Below are positions 13,745-22,776 of a stretch of 64,000 bases of DNA, in pieces; the first letter of the stretch is position 1, and each line of letters starts with the position of its first letter. The stretch covers positions 62,001 to 126,000 of the forward strand of contig NZ_JAKREU010000008.1 in the NCBI RefSeq assembly GCF_022664435.1, written 5' to 3'. The notes under the pieces were generated by a model that was not told where the DNA came from, made no database searches, and saw only the letters and a program-made list of their open reading frames with translations. Origin of the DNA: Sphingomonas panni. GTDB taxonomy: Bacteria; Pseudomonadota; Alphaproteobacteria; Sphingomonadales; Sphingomonadaceae. A program made the position numbers and the translations under genes.

Positions 13745-16320
13745 GCTTCCTAAGCGGCCTGCTGGCGATGATCCTTGGCGATAATGCCAAGCCTGAGGGC
13801 GGACGGCCCGACACGGCGGTGCCGCGCTTCGTTCACTGGCTGCCGTATCGCAGCTTCGACCCGAAGACGAAGATCTTCTACAATAGCGCGACCCGCGGGT
13901 TCGTCCTCGAGTGCACGCCGATGCTCGGCGCGACCGAGCAGAGCCATGAAATGCTCGCGCAATTCCTCTCTGAAGGCATTCCGACGCCGGGCGCGCTGCA
14001 GGTTCATGGCTGGATGAGCCCGCGCATCAGCGAGTTGCTCTCCAAGTGGTATCTGCCGCGCTATTCGGCGGCCGGCGTCTATGAGCGCATGGCCAAGCAC
14101 CGTACCGAGTATCTGCTCGGTGGCGTGTGGAACTCGCTGTCGTCCGCAGCGCCCTTCCACATGCGCAATCACCGGCTCGCCATCTCCTATTCGACGCCGG
14201 AATCGAGCCGCGTGTCCAACGAGGAAATCGTCTCCGTGATGGAGGGCCTCGCGTCCGCGCTGGAGTCCATCGGCGTCCATTCGCGCGCCATGGATCCCAA
14301 GGCGCTCATCACCTGGATCGATGACCTGACCTCACCGACGACGGCACCGGGTGACGACACGATCACCTACAATCCGTTCGATCCCATCGCCGATCAGGCG
14401 GTACGGCACGATCTTGAGATGAAGATCGAGCCCGATCGGATCCTGCTCCGGACCGAACGGTTCCGCCCAACGGGCAAGACGGTCGATAATGCACCCGAGA
14501 TCGGCGAGATCTACCCCGACACCTTCGACGTGCGCTCGTTCTCGGTGCGCAACTTGCCGCAGCGTTGGGCGCCGTGGGATATGGCCAAGCTCATCGGCGA
14601 CATGTTCGCCGACAAGCTGCGCATGCCCTGCCCCGTGTCGACCAACCTGTGTCTCGACTTCCCGGATGCGGAGGCCGAGGGGCAGCGCGCCGGTCGCAAG
14701 TTCATGCGGACCACGAGCCTTGCGGACTCCAAGTCGGCGCGCATGCTGCCGCAGCTGAAGGATCAGTCGGCCGAGTGGAAGTTCGTCAAGGACGAGCTGC
14801 GTCAAGGCCGCAAGCTCGTGCAAGCCTTCTTCTCGGTCACCTCTTTCAGCCCGAAGGGCAAGGGTGACTCGAACGAGCGGACGCTGAAGTCGGTGTACCG
14901 CGCCGCAGGCTGGGACCTGCTCGACGATCGCTATCTGCAGATCCAGGGCCTGCTCGCCGCTATGCCGATGACAATGGCGAACGGACTGTCGTTCGACCTC
15001 AAAAACATGAAGCGCATGCGGACGGTTCTGACCACGACCGCAGCGAGCCTCATGCCGCTGCAGGGCGAGTATCTGGGTGGCCTCCAACCGCACCTCATGC
15101 TGGTTGGCCGGCGTGGACAGCCGTTCTTCTGGTCGCCGTTCGAGAACACCGCCGGCAATCACAATGTCGCAGTGTGCGGCAAGTCGGGCTCGGGCAAGTC
15201 GGTCGCTCTGCAGGAGCTGTGCGCCTCGATGGTTGGAGCCGGCGCGAAGGTCGTCGTGATCGACGACGGTCGCTCGTTCGAGCACTCGGCCAAGCTGCAG
15301 GGCGGCGCCTTCGTCGAGTTCACCATGGCGTCTGGCTTCTGCATCAACCCGTTCGCGATGATCGACCCTGAGCTTGCCGGGCAGGATGAGGACTATCTCA
15401 TGGACTGCTTTGCGATGCTGAAAAGCATCGTGAACCAGATGGCGCGGCACATCGACAAGCTCAACGACACCGAGCGCGGCCTGATCGACGGTGCCATCAA
15501 CAAGGTGTGGGCGGCGAAGGGGCGTAGCGGTTGCATCGATGACGTGATCGCTGCCCTCGAGGAGACGGGTAATCCGGTTGCGACCGACCTCGGTATCGCC
15601 ATGCGCCCGTTCTCGAGTGCGGGCACCTATGGCCGCTTCTTCACCGGCGACGTGTCGTTCCAGCTGAAGGCGAACCTGACCGTCTTCGAGCTGTCGGACC
15701 TGTCGTCGCGCGAGGAGTTGCGCTCGGTCGCGCTCACCGCGATCATGTTCATGGCGAGCCAGGCGATGCGCCGGGAGGATCGCTCCGTGCCCAAGGCGCT
15801 GCTCCTCGACGAGGCCTGGCAGATGCTGAAGGGCGGCTCCATGGCCGACTTCATCGAGGCCTATGCGCGTACCTGCCGCAAGTACGGTGCCTCGCTCGTC
15901 ACCGCCACGCAGAGCATCAACGACTACTACAAGTCGGATGGCTCCAAGGCGGCGCTCGAGAACAGCGACTGGTTCGTCGTGCTGCAGCAGAAGGCCGAGA
16001 CGATCGCCGACTTCAAGAAGCACGATCGCTTCGAGATGGACGATTACACGGATGCGCTGATGCGCTCGCTGAAGCGCAACGGCGTCGAATATTCCGACGT
16101 GCTCATCAAAGGCCCGGAATCGATGGCGGTCGGTCGCCTCGTGCTCGATCCCTACTCCGCGACCGTCTTCTCGTCCTCACCGCGCACCTTCGCGGCGATC
16201 CACGACCTGCTCGATCATGGTCTGACGATGGAAGAGGCGATCGAGCGCGTCGCCTACCCCGAGAACCCTGAAAAGTGGAGCGACGCCGGCGACGACGCGC
16301 TTCCGATCGCCGCGGAGTGA
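13741..16320 (+). CDS. traC: Type IV secretion ATPase TraC (VirB4-like)
   Basis: An 859-residue cytoplasmic ATPase close to F TraC in length. Walker A GKSGSGKS lies near residues 480-487 and Walker B ALLLDEAW near 686-692; a TQSINDYYKS stretch and a C-terminal GPESMAVGRLVLDPYSA match the VirB4/TraC family. The N-terminal half (FVHWLPYRSFDPKTKIFYN, LECTPMLGA) is the TraC_F_IV domain. It powers pilus assembly. ATG overlaps the traV stop (ATGA). Confidence 0.96.
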   Translation: MSFLSGLLAMILGDNAKPEGGRPDTAVPRFVHWLPYRSFDPKTKIFYNSATRGFVLECTPMLGATEQSHEMLAQFLSEGIPTPGALQVHGWMSPRISELLSKWYLPRYSAAGVYERMAKHRTEYLLGGVWNSLSSAAPFHMRNHRLAISYSTPESSRVSNEEIVSVMEGLASALESIGVHSRAMDPKALITWIDDLTSPTTAPGDDTITYNPFDPIADQAVRHDLEMKIEPDRILLRTERFRPTGKTVDNAPEIGEIYPDTFDVRSFSVRNLPQRWAPWDMAKLIGDMFADKLRMPCPVSTNLCLDFPDAEAEGQRAGRKFMRTTSLADSKSARMLPQLKDQSAEWKFVKDELRQGRKLVQAFFSVTSFSPKGKGDSNERTLKSVYRAAGWDLLDDRYLQIQGLLAAMPMTMANGLSFDLKNMKRMRTVLTTTAASLMPLQGEYLGGLQPHLMLVGRRGQPFFWSPFENTAGNHNVAVCGKSGSGKSVALQELCASMVGAGAKVVVIDDGRSFEHSAKLQGGAFVEFTMASGFCINPFAMIDPELAGQDEDYLMDCFAMLKSIVNQMARHIDKLNDTERGLIDGAINKVWAAKGRSGCIDDVIAALEETGNPVATDLGIAMRPFSSAGTYGRFFTGDVSFQLKANLTVFELSDLSSREELRSVALTAIMFMASQAMRREDRSVPKALLLDEAWQMLKGGSMADFIEAYARTCRKYGASLVTATQSINDYYKSDGSKAALENSDWFVVLQQKAETIADFKKHDRFEMDDYTDALMRSLKRNGVEYSDVLIKGPESMAVGRLVLDPYSATVFSSSPRTFAAIHDLLDHGLTMEEAIERVAYPENPEKWSDAGDDALPIAAE

Positions 16321-16325
16321 CCGTC

Positions 16326-16685
16326 ATGGCAACGCACGCAAACCCCCTTCTCCCGCTCGCCGCGCCCAAAAGGGCCGGACGGGTCGACTATGGCTTCCTG
16401 CTCTACTTTGGGCTGCACATGGCGGGCTTTCTCGCCACGACGTTGCTCATGACGTGGGGGCTCTTCGTGCTCTTCTTCCTCGTCCTGGGCGGCCTGTCGC
16501 TCGATGGGATGATGCACCACCTCCAGAACATGACCAGTCGCTATCTGGCGGCCGGATCTGACCGCGTCGACCAGTTCAAGATCACGGTGGGTATAGCGCA
16601 CCTGATCCTGTCGACCGCCCTCATCTTCTTCCGCCGGCACGCCATCCTGCCGCGCGACCCTGCCGCCCGGGAGCGCCAAGCATGA
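16326..16685 (+). CDS. Conserved small membrane protein in the tra operon
   Basis: A 119-residue protein beginning MATHANPLLPLAAPKRAGRVDYG, with two clear membrane segments (about residues 23-57, FGLHMAGFLATTLLMTWGLFVLFFLVLG, possibly a helical hairpin, and about 83-100, VGIAHLILSTALIFF). It lies between traC and trbI and overlaps trbI by ATGA, so it belongs to the transfer operon. No F-plasmid counterpart is obvious to me. Confidence 0.75.
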   Translation: MATHANPLLPLAAPKRAGRVDYGFLLYFGLHMAGFLATTLLMTWGLFVLFFLVLGGLSLDGMMHHLQNMTSRYLAAGSDRVDQFKITVGIAHLILSTALIFFRRHAILPRDPAARERQA

Positions 16686-17383
16686 CCGAAGCATCGAGTG
16701 TCGACCGCAACGACGATGGCCTTGGCCTGTCGCCCGGTCTCGAAACCACGCCGGTCCGTGCATCGGGCCGCGCGGTGCCGCGGCGGGCTGTCTTCGCGGG
16801 CTACACGATGCCGCAGCTCCTTGTCGGCGCGGCGCTCCTGCTGGCCCTGATCTGGGCCATGTGGATCAGCAAGGCCGTTATGGCCGAGAAGCCGCAGCAC
16901 ATCGTGAAGGCGGACCTATCGCGCATTGTCGGCGAATACGTGCAGGCGCAGGCCCGCAGTGCCACGCCGCCCGACCAGGTGCAGGCGCAGATGCGGACCT
17001 TCATGGCGGCGCTTGATACCGAGCTTCAGCGGCGTGGCGCCGCAGGGCAGGTCGTCCTCGTCGGCGAGGCGGTCCTGTCGAAGAGCGTCCCCGACATCAC
17101 CGGCGAGGTCGCCAAGGCTGTCTATTCGACCGGTGTTCGCGTGCCGCAGCCCGCCTCTCCCGCTCAGATGGGTGCCATGATGCGTGGACAGGCTCCGACT
17201 GCTCCCGTTGCTGCCCCCGTCGCCGTTGCGCCTGAAGTCACGCAGATTCCGACTGGTGCTCCCGCCCCATCGCCCTTTGGCGCGGTAGGGATGGACACGG
17301 CTCAAGCGGTCCCCGCCCCGGCCCCCGACCTTAGCGCTGCTGGCGCCAGCGTCTCGACCTTTGGTGGTCCCAGTGGCCAGTAA
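16682..17383 (+). CDS. trbI: F-type transfer protein TrbI
   Basis: A 233-residue protein with one membrane segment near residues 44-61 (LLVGAALLLALIWAMWIS). A periplasmic TrbI pattern follows: HIVKADLSRIVGEYVQAQAR, FMAALDTELQ, VVLVGEAVLSKSVPDITGEVAKAVY. The C-terminal third is Pro/Ala-rich. TrbI of F affects pilus extension and retraction. It overlaps its neighbours on both sides, and the F order trbI-traW-traU is kept apart from the inserted peptidase gene. Confidence 0.85.
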   Translation: MTEASSVDRNDDGLGLSPGLETTPVRASGRAVPRRAVFAGYTMPQLLVGAALLLALIWAMWISKAVMAEKPQHIVKADLSRIVGEYVQAQARSATPPDQVQAQMRTFMAALDTELQRRGAAGQVVLVGEAVLSKSVPDITGEVAKAVYSTGVRVPQPASPAQMGAMMRGQAPTAPVAAPVAVAPEVTQIPTGAPAPSPFGAVGMDTAQAVPAPAPDLSAAGASVSTFGGPSGQ

Positions 17384-17915
17384 CGCGGTCAGCGCACCGG
17401 CGCCGACTGAGCGCTTTCGGCCGAGGAAACGGCTTTGGGCGGCGCTCGGCCTTTTCATCGCTGGTGGCGCGTCGCTCAATGCACTCGCGGAATGGCGCGA
17501 TACCCACGCCCTGCTCATCAACTCGTCAGAGTCGTTGCCGAATTGGGCCTTCGTGATCCACAAAACTGCGACGCCAGCGCGCGGTGAATACGTCTTCTTC
17601 GTGCCTCCTGCCTCGCCGCTCGTCGTTCGGCACTTCGGTGCAAAGAAGCAGATGTTCGGCAAGATCGTCTATGGCATGCCGGGCGACCTGGTTGAGCATC
17701 GCGGCGCCGACGTCATCGTCGCCGGTAAGCTCGTCGCGCACATGAAACCGCTGACAAAGTTCGGCGAACGACTTGTACCCGGCCCGACCGGCATCATTCC
17801 GCGTGACTGCTATTTCGTCGGTAGTCCGCACAAGGATGGCTTTGACAGCCGGTATGCGGCGATCGGCTTCGCGTGCGCGAACAAGATCGTCGGCGTCGGA
17901 AAGCCGATCCTGTGA
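17373..17915 (+). CDS. S26-family conjugal signal peptidase (TraF-type)
   Basis: A roughly 180-residue membrane-anchored serine peptidase: N-terminal segment LWAALGLFIAGGASLNALAEW, the serine region LINSSESLPNWAFVIHK, the lysine region GKIVYGMPGDLV, and C-terminal DCYFVGSPHKDGFDSRY (the S26 box with S-x-D/G-S-R-Y). TraF-type peptidases of this family trim propilin or other transfer proteins in the periplasm. Start is uncertain: GTG 17373 behind GGTGG is preferred, TTG 17361 also fits; both overlap trbI. Its stop overlaps the GTG of traW. Confidence 0.9.
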   Translation: MASNAVSAPAPTERFRPRKRLWAALGLFIAGGASLNALAEWRDTHALLINSSESLPNWAFVIHKTATPARGEYVFFVPPASPLVVRHFGAKKQMFGKIVYGMPGDLVEHRGADVIVAGKLVAHMKPLTKFGERLVPGPTGIIPRDCYFVGSPHKDGFDSRYAAIGFACANKIVGVGKPIL

Positions 17916-18550
17916 AGCGGGCGCTGGAGTCCGTCGCGATCGTCGCCCTCCTCTCGGTTTCGCTGAGCTCGGCGACCCGCGCGAGCGACCATGGCATCGT
18001 CGGGCAGACATTCCCGATCGTGGAGCCGGATCTGCTCGCTACGATCGAGGCGAAGCTCCAGCGGCTGCAGGCGAATGGCGACATCGATCGCATGAATGCG
18101 GCCTTCGCTCGCAGGGCGGAGGCCCGCGTGCGGCGTCCGAAACCCGTCGCCGGTATCACCCCCGCGACCGAAGCGCGGACCTGGGCCTATGACCCGACGA
18201 TCACGATCGAGCGCGACGTTCAAGATCAAAAGGGCAACTACATCGCCCGGCGTGGTCAGACGGTAAATCCACTCGATTTCACCGCCGTCACCCAGGCTCT
18301 GGTGTTCGTCGACGGTGACAACAAGGCCGAGATGGCGTGGGCGACCGCCCAATACAGCGACCTCAAGGCCAAGATCATCCTCGTCAGCGGCTCCCCCCTC
18401 GAGGAGATGACGGCGCGGCAACGCCGCTTCTACTTCGATCAGGAAGGTCGCCTGACGGGCAAGCTCGGCATCCGGCACACACCCGCCGTCGCCGTGCAGG
18501 ACGGCCGCGTCATGAAGCTCTCCGAAATCAAGCTGAAGGGAAACAGCTGA
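17912..18550 (+). CDS. traW: Periplasmic transfer protein TraW
   Basis: A GTG-started 212-residue protein with a signal peptide (VKRALESVAIVALLSVSLSSATRA). It carries TraW motifs: GQTFPIVEPDLLATIEAKL near the mature N-terminus, then RTWAYDPTITIERDVQDQKG, RGQTVNPLDF and a C-terminal GIRHTPAVAVQDG. TraW is needed for F pilus assembly and works with TrbC and TraU. It overlaps the peptidase gene by GTGA and the following small gene by ATG. Confidence 0.92.
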   Translation: MKRALESVAIVALLSVSLSSATRASDHGIVGQTFPIVEPDLLATIEAKLQRLQANGDIDRMNAAFARRAEARVRRPKPVAGITPATEARTWAYDPTITIERDVQDQKGNYIARRGQTVNPLDFTAVTQALVFVDGDNKAEMAWATAQYSDLKAKIILVSGSPLEEMTARQRRFYFDQEGRLTGKLGIRHTPAVAVQDGRVMKLSEIKLKGNS

Positions 18551-18828
18551 TGCCTCTGTGGCTCGATCTCCTGAAGACGCCGATGGCAGCGCCGGAAACG
18601 GCGGAGCTGCGCGGTATGCGCCGCACCTTCCAGTTCCTGTGCGTGGCATCTGCGGTTGGCGTCCTCGCCATCTCTCCGCTTGTGAAGCTCTTTGGTCGCC
18701 CCGCGTCCTTCGTGGTGGCGGCCGTCCTCGCGACGACGGCCCTTCACACGGCGCTCTACGTTTTCCGGAAGAACCGCGCGGACAACGCCTACCTCGACGC
18801 CGCCACTTCGCCGGAGGAGGCCGCGTGA
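18550..18828 (+). CDS. Small two-pass membrane protein between traW and traU
   Basis: A 92-residue protein beginning MPLWLDLLKTPMAAPETAE, with two membrane segments (FLCVASAVGVLAISPLV and SFVVAAVLATTALHTALYV) and a basic/acidic C-terminal tail. It overlaps traW at its start and traU at its stop, so it is co-translated with them. No homologue recognised; the position suggests an inner membrane helper of pilus assembly. Confidence 0.7.
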   Translation: MPLWLDLLKTPMAAPETAELRGMRRTFQFLCVASAVGVLAISPLVKLFGRPASFVVAAVLATTALHTALYVFRKNRADNAYLDAATSPEEAA

Positions 18829-19841
18829 AAGGCCTGCGCCTCCTCACCCTCGCGCTCTCCGTGTTCGCCCTATCGGCGGTGTTGAGCCCGCGCGCGGAGG
18901 CGCAGTCGAAGTGTACCGGCAAGTTCGTGAACCCGATCACGGATGTGTGCTGGTCGTGCCTGTTCCCGCTTTCGGTCGGTGGCCTCAAGATCTGGCCGAG
19001 CAATCGTCCCGACACAGACAACCCCAGCTTGCCCGTCTGCGCCTGCGGATCACCCGTCCCGCGCATCGGTATTTCGGCCGGCTTTTGGGAGCCGGTGCGT
19101 CTCGCCGACGTGTCGACCAAGCCATGGTGTTTCGTGAACCTCGGCGGGACCAAGATCTCGCCCGGCTTCGACATCGGACAGGGCAATTTGTCGGGGCCGT
19201 CGCAGAAAGGTGGGAACGGACAGAACACGTCGAAGTGGCATGTCCACTGGTACGTATATCCGCTGCTCTACTGGATGGAGATCCTCGCAGACTTCGCCTG
19301 CTTCGAGCAATCGTCCTTCGACATCGCCTATATGACCGAGGTCGATCCGCTCTGGCAGGACGACTCTCTCACCGCGCTCATCAATCCTGAGGCGGTGCTC
19401 TTCTCCTCACCGATCGCGCAGGCCGCGTGTGCCGGTGACTGCATCGCAGCGACCGCCAAGCTGCCTCTCGATGCGACCTTCTGGTGCGCTGGCTGTCAGG
19501 GACCGATGTACCCCGTCAACGGCAACATCGCTGCCTCGATCGGCCACGTTCAGGCGTCGCGCCTGGCGCTTGCGCGCTTCGCCTTCAAGATCCACCGCGA
19601 GGGCCTCGCGTGGGGCACGATGGGCTCCAAGGGCCTCTGCAACAAGTACCCGATGCCGGTGCTGCGCAAGCAGCAATACCGCGTCCAGATGACCAACCCG
19701 ATCCCGACCGTCAGCGGCAAGTATGCCTGCTCGCCTCTAGGTGCCTCGACCATGCCCCCGCAGGCTGGCCGGGCCTTCCCCGTGAAGGGCGAGGACATGG
19801 GCTACCTCGTCTGGCGCAAGCGCAACTGTTGCGTGCTGTGA
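18825..19841 (+). CDS. traU: Transfer protein TraU
   Basis: A GTG-started 338-residue periplasmic protein preceded by GGAGGAGG, with a signal peptide (LRLLTLALSVFALSAVLSPRAEA). It is Cys-rich and carries many TraU signatures: NPITDVCWSCLFPL near the mature N-terminus, CACGSPVPRIGISAGFWEP, KPWCFVNLGG, WHVHWYVYPLLYWMEIL, WCAGCQGPMYP and KNPMPVL-like tail. TraU is required for DNA transfer and mating. The many cysteines explain a DsbC-like helper in the operon. Confidence 0.95.
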   Translation: MKGLRLLTLALSVFALSAVLSPRAEAQSKCTGKFVNPITDVCWSCLFPLSVGGLKIWPSNRPDTDNPSLPVCACGSPVPRIGISAGFWEPVRLADVSTKPWCFVNLGGTKISPGFDIGQGNLSGPSQKGGNGQNTSKWHVHWYVYPLLYWMEILADFACFEQSSFDIAYMTEVDPLWQDDSLTALINPEAVLFSSPIAQAACAGDCIAATAKLPLDATFWCAGCQGPMYPVNGNIAASIGHVQASRLALARFAFKIHREGLAWGTMGSKGLCNKYPMPVLRKQQYRVQMTNPIPTVSGKYACSPLGASTMPPQAGRAFPVKGEDMGYLVWRKRNCCVL

Positions 19842-19853
19842 GGAACCACTGAC

Positions 19854-20597
19854 ATGCGTCGCTTCACCATCGTCCTCGCTCTGGTCGCCACGATCGGCGG
19901 GATTCAGGCAATCGCTCAGACCGTCGACGGTCTGGATCTCGACGCCATCAAGCGCCGCTCGGCGGCCATGCAGGGCGATGCCGAGACGTTCGCCGACCAC
20001 GTCCGCAATCGTGGCGACGCCTTCCGCGAAGAAGCCGTGGCGGTCCAGACCAAGGCCACCGGAAACCTCGTCGAGCTGGCGAAAGCCGACCTGCCGGTGA
20101 ACGGCGACGGTGCTTTCGATTTCGATGAGATCATCAAGGGCGCCAGCCAGAACGTCTCGTCGACAGGCCGGGGCGACGCGCCTCAGTTCATAGCGTTCGC
20201 CAGCCTCTCGATGCCGGTGCCGGCGCTTCGCCAGCTGATCGCCGACACGGCGAAGGCCGGGGGTGTGGTCGTCTTTCGCGGTTTCCCTGGCAATTCGATG
20301 AAGGCGTTCAGCGAGGCGTTGAGCAAGGTCGTGACCGAGAAGGACCAGCTCTCGAACGTCGGCATTGATCCCCGGCTTTTCCGTGCCTTCGATGTTCAGG
20401 CCGTGCCGACCTATGTGGCGGTGTCCTCCGACTTCGACCTGTGCTCGGGCCTTAACTGTCGCACCGCGGTGCCCGCGCACGATCGCATCACCGGTAACGT
20501 CTCGGTCCGCTATGTGCTCGATACCTTCGTGTCGGCCCGCGGACCGGGTGCCGGTGTCGCCTCCGTCGCGCTGCGCAACATGGCGAAGGCCAGCTAG
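19854..20597 (+). CDS. trbC: F-type transfer protein TrbC
   Basis: A 247-residue exported protein (signal peptide MRRFTIVLALVATIGGIQAIAQ). The C-terminal half is thioredoxin-like in pattern without a CXXC: IAFASLSMPVPALRQLI, VVVFRGFPGNSM, GIDPRLFRAFDVQAVPTYV, as in the F TrbC family. It works with TraW in pilus assembly. It follows traU after 12 bp and abuts traN directly. Confidence 0.9.
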   Translation: MRRFTIVLALVATIGGIQAIAQTVDGLDLDAIKRRSAAMQGDAETFADHVRNRGDAFREEAVAVQTKATGNLVELAKADLPVNGDGAFDFDEIIKGASQNVSSTGRGDAPQFIAFASLSMPVPALRQLIADTAKAGGVVVFRGFPGNSMKAFSEALSKVVTEKDQLSNVGIDPRLFRAFDVQAVPTYVAVSSDFDLCSGLNCRTAVPAHDRITGNVSVRYVLDTFVSARGPGAGVASVALRNMAKAS

Positions 20598-22391
20598 ATG
20601 AAGCGGGTCGCCGCCTCCCTGTTTCTCGCCATCCTCGTGGGTGGCGCCAGCGGCGTCATCGCGCAGACGACGATCGAAGAGGCGCGTCAGCAGGGCAATG
20701 CCATGGGCAAGGCGATGCGCGCCGATGATAGCCTCGGCCCGAATGAGCTGAAGCTGCAGGAGCTGCCCGGGTATGGCGGCACCGATCTGCCAGAGAAGGG
20801 CTATTTCGACGATCCCGACAAGCTGACGATGGATGGGAAAGTCGCCGCGCCGACGAGCGACGCATACGGCACCGTTACCGACAAGGGCGGCACGCGGCCG
20901 AGCTTCAGCAATGCCGAAATCCTCGCTGCGACCTCGCGGGGCACCGCGATCGAGAAGGATCCCGAGACCTATCTCGGCGGGCAGGACATTGGCGGAAGCC
21001 AAGGCACCTGCACCGCGCTTCCCCCATCGGTGGGCTCGAAGGGCTATTACGAAGCGACGTGCAACAAGGGCTCGAAGGTCACGCAGGCCAACGAGATCTG
21101 CCGCGGCAATATGGTCCCGCACGTCGTCAACACCGCCCGCTATTTCTACTACGGCGTTCTCGACAAGAACGAGGGCTACGGCTTTGCCCGCAATAGCGTC
21201 ATGCAGGCTCGGACCGCGGCCGGCGTCTGCCGTACCGAGCCGGTGTCGAAGCACATCTGCGACGCGCAGATCGACCTCGGCGCAGGCGGCACCAACGTCG
21301 AGGACTATCGCAAATTCTGTAAGGGCAAGCTGAGCGGCACGGCGCAGCTCTATTCCTGTTCGAGCGAGCTTCCCGCCAGTGACACGGGTAGCCACCAGAA
21401 TTTTCGCACCGGCACGGTCTACTTGAAGAAGGAAGGCGAAGTCAGCGTGTCCGTCACTCGCAACGAGGGCACCTGCCCGTCGCTTGCCGCAGACACCAGC
21501 TGCACGCCGCAGGCGGCCGAGGTGTGCACCGAGGGCCCTGAAACACGCACGATTGAAGGCTTGCCAGTGACGCAGAGCTGCTGGGCCTGGTCGCGCACCT
21601 TTACCTGCCAACGGCTCGAACCGGCGAGCGACTGCGGCTCGCTGGACGACAACAAGCAGTGCAAATTCCTGCGCGACGAATGTCTCGACGATCCCCAGTC
21701 GGGGGCCTGCAAGGTATCGCAGCGCGTCTATAGCTGCCCGCTGCCGGATGACCCGGCGTCGACCGACAAGCAGTATGTCTGCGGCAACGACGTCTACTGC
21801 CTCAACGGCAACTGCGAGCAGATCGAGCGCGAAGCCTCGACCGAGTTCAAGGACGCGCTCGTCGCGCTTCACTCGATCGGCGACGCCGGCAAGCAGTTCG
21901 ATCCGAACAACCTGACGGTCTTTTCCGGCGAGCGCGGGACCTGCAACAAGAAGATCTTTGGCGCGTCCAATTGCTGTTCGGGCAAGGGTGTGCCGTTGCT
22001 GACGCCTTGGCTGTGCAGCTCGGCCGAGAAGCAACTCGACGAGAAGGACGACAAGGGGCTGTGCCACAAGGTCGGCTCCTATTGTTCGGACAAGGTGCTC
22101 GGCATCTGCGTCACGTCGAAGGACGCCTATTGCTGCTTCGGCAGCAAGCTATCCCGCATCCTGCAGGAGCAGGGCCGCCAGCAGATCAACAAGCCGTGGG
22201 GCAAGCCCAAGGACGAGACCTGCAAAGGCTTCACCATCGAGGAGTTTCAGCGCCTCGACCTGTCGAAAATGGATTTCTCGGAGGTCTATGCCGAGTTCAT
22301 GGACGCCGCGAAATTGCCCGACGAGGTCAGTGTCATGACCGACATCCAGCAGAAAATTCAGGGGTATTATGACCTTCACGGGGGCAAATGA
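20598..22391 (+). CDS. traN: Mating-pair stabilisation adhesin TraN
   Basis: A 597-residue exported protein (signal peptide KRVAASLFLAILVGGASGVIAQ) with a very high number of cysteines, many in pairs (CNKKIFGASNCCSG, DAYCCFGSKLSRILQEQG), the conserved TraN C-terminal pattern. TraN is the outer membrane protein that contacts the recipient surface. At 597 residues it is about the length of F TraN. Disulfides are probably formed with the help of the DsbC-like protein. The last 23 bp overlap the next gene. Confidence 0.93.
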   Translation: MKRVAASLFLAILVGGASGVIAQTTIEEARQQGNAMGKAMRADDSLGPNELKLQELPGYGGTDLPEKGYFDDPDKLTMDGKVAAPTSDAYGTVTDKGGTRPSFSNAEILAATSRGTAIEKDPETYLGGQDIGGSQGTCTALPPSVGSKGYYEATCNKGSKVTQANEICRGNMVPHVVNTARYFYYGVLDKNEGYGFARNSVMQARTAAGVCRTEPVSKHICDAQIDLGAGGTNVEDYRKFCKGKLSGTAQLYSCSSELPASDTGSHQNFRTGTVYLKKEGEVSVSVTRNEGTCPSLAADTSCTPQAAEVCTEGPETRTIEGLPVTQSCWAWSRTFTCQRLEPASDCGSLDDNKQCKFLRDECLDDPQSGACKVSQRVYSCPLPDDPASTDKQYVCGNDVYCLNGNCEQIEREASTEFKDALVALHSIGDAGKQFDPNNLTVFSGERGTCNKKIFGASNCCSGKGVPLLTPWLCSSAEKQLDEKDDKGLCHKVGSYCSDKVLGICVTSKDAYCCFGSKLSRILQEQGRQQINKPWGKPKDETCKGFTIEEFQRLDLSKMDFSEVYAEFMDAAKLPDEVSVMTDIQQKIQGYYDLHGGK

Positions 22392-22776
22392 TGTGGAAGG
22401 TCCGGGGGGACCATGCGCCGTCGACATGTCGGTGCTCGACCTCGCCATCTTCCTGCGGATCCACCGCTCCGGGCGCGGCACGTCAGCCGGCGAGGTCGCA
22501 CAGACGGTCGGGCACTGGTTCGACTGTCAGATCGACCCGCGAGAGATCGAGCGATCGTTTCCTCGCATGGTCGACGCCGGTTGGCTCGTGCGCCGCGACA
22601 GCGGGATGCGCGCCACGATCAAGGGCCGCAAGCACGGCCGCAGTCACCTCCGTGGGATCGTCCGCATGCTCGATCAGGGCACCAAGATGCTCGACGTCGC
22701 GCGGATGATGCACGTCCTTCAACTCGCAATGATTGAGCTCGACGGGGAGCACGACGATGATGACGATCAGGGATAA
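22369..22776 (+). CDS. Winged-helix-like protein embedded between traN and traF
   Basis: A 135-residue soluble protein whose central part resembles a winged helix: LDLAIFLRIHRSGRGTSAGEVAQTVGHWF, then IERSFPRMVDAGWLVRRDS with a basic tail KGRKHGRSHLRG. It looks like a small DNA-binding regulator of PadR/MarR size. It overlaps traN by 23 bp and traF by 20 bp, so it is translated as part of the tra operon. No enzymatic motif and no signal peptide, which sets it apart from its exported neighbours. It ends with an Asp run. Confidence 0.65.
   Translation: MTFTGANDVEGPGGPCAVDMSVLDLAIFLRIHRSGRGTSAGEVAQTVGHWFDCQIDPREIERSFPRMVDAGWLVRRDSGMRATIKGRKHGRSHLRGIVRMLDQGTKMLDVARMMHVLQLAMIELDGEHDDDDDQG

Noticed and set aside
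14332-16023. Long minus-strand open frame (563 codons) inside traC
   Set aside because: It is an antisense shadow of a GC-rich gene: His/Arg/Leu-rich low-quality protein with no domain, while traC shows intact Walker motifs.
19737-22067. Minus-strand open frame of 776 codons opposite traU-traN
   Set aside because: Spans several real genes in opposite orientation, is Arg/Gly/Ala-rich and has no motif; a codon-bias artefact.
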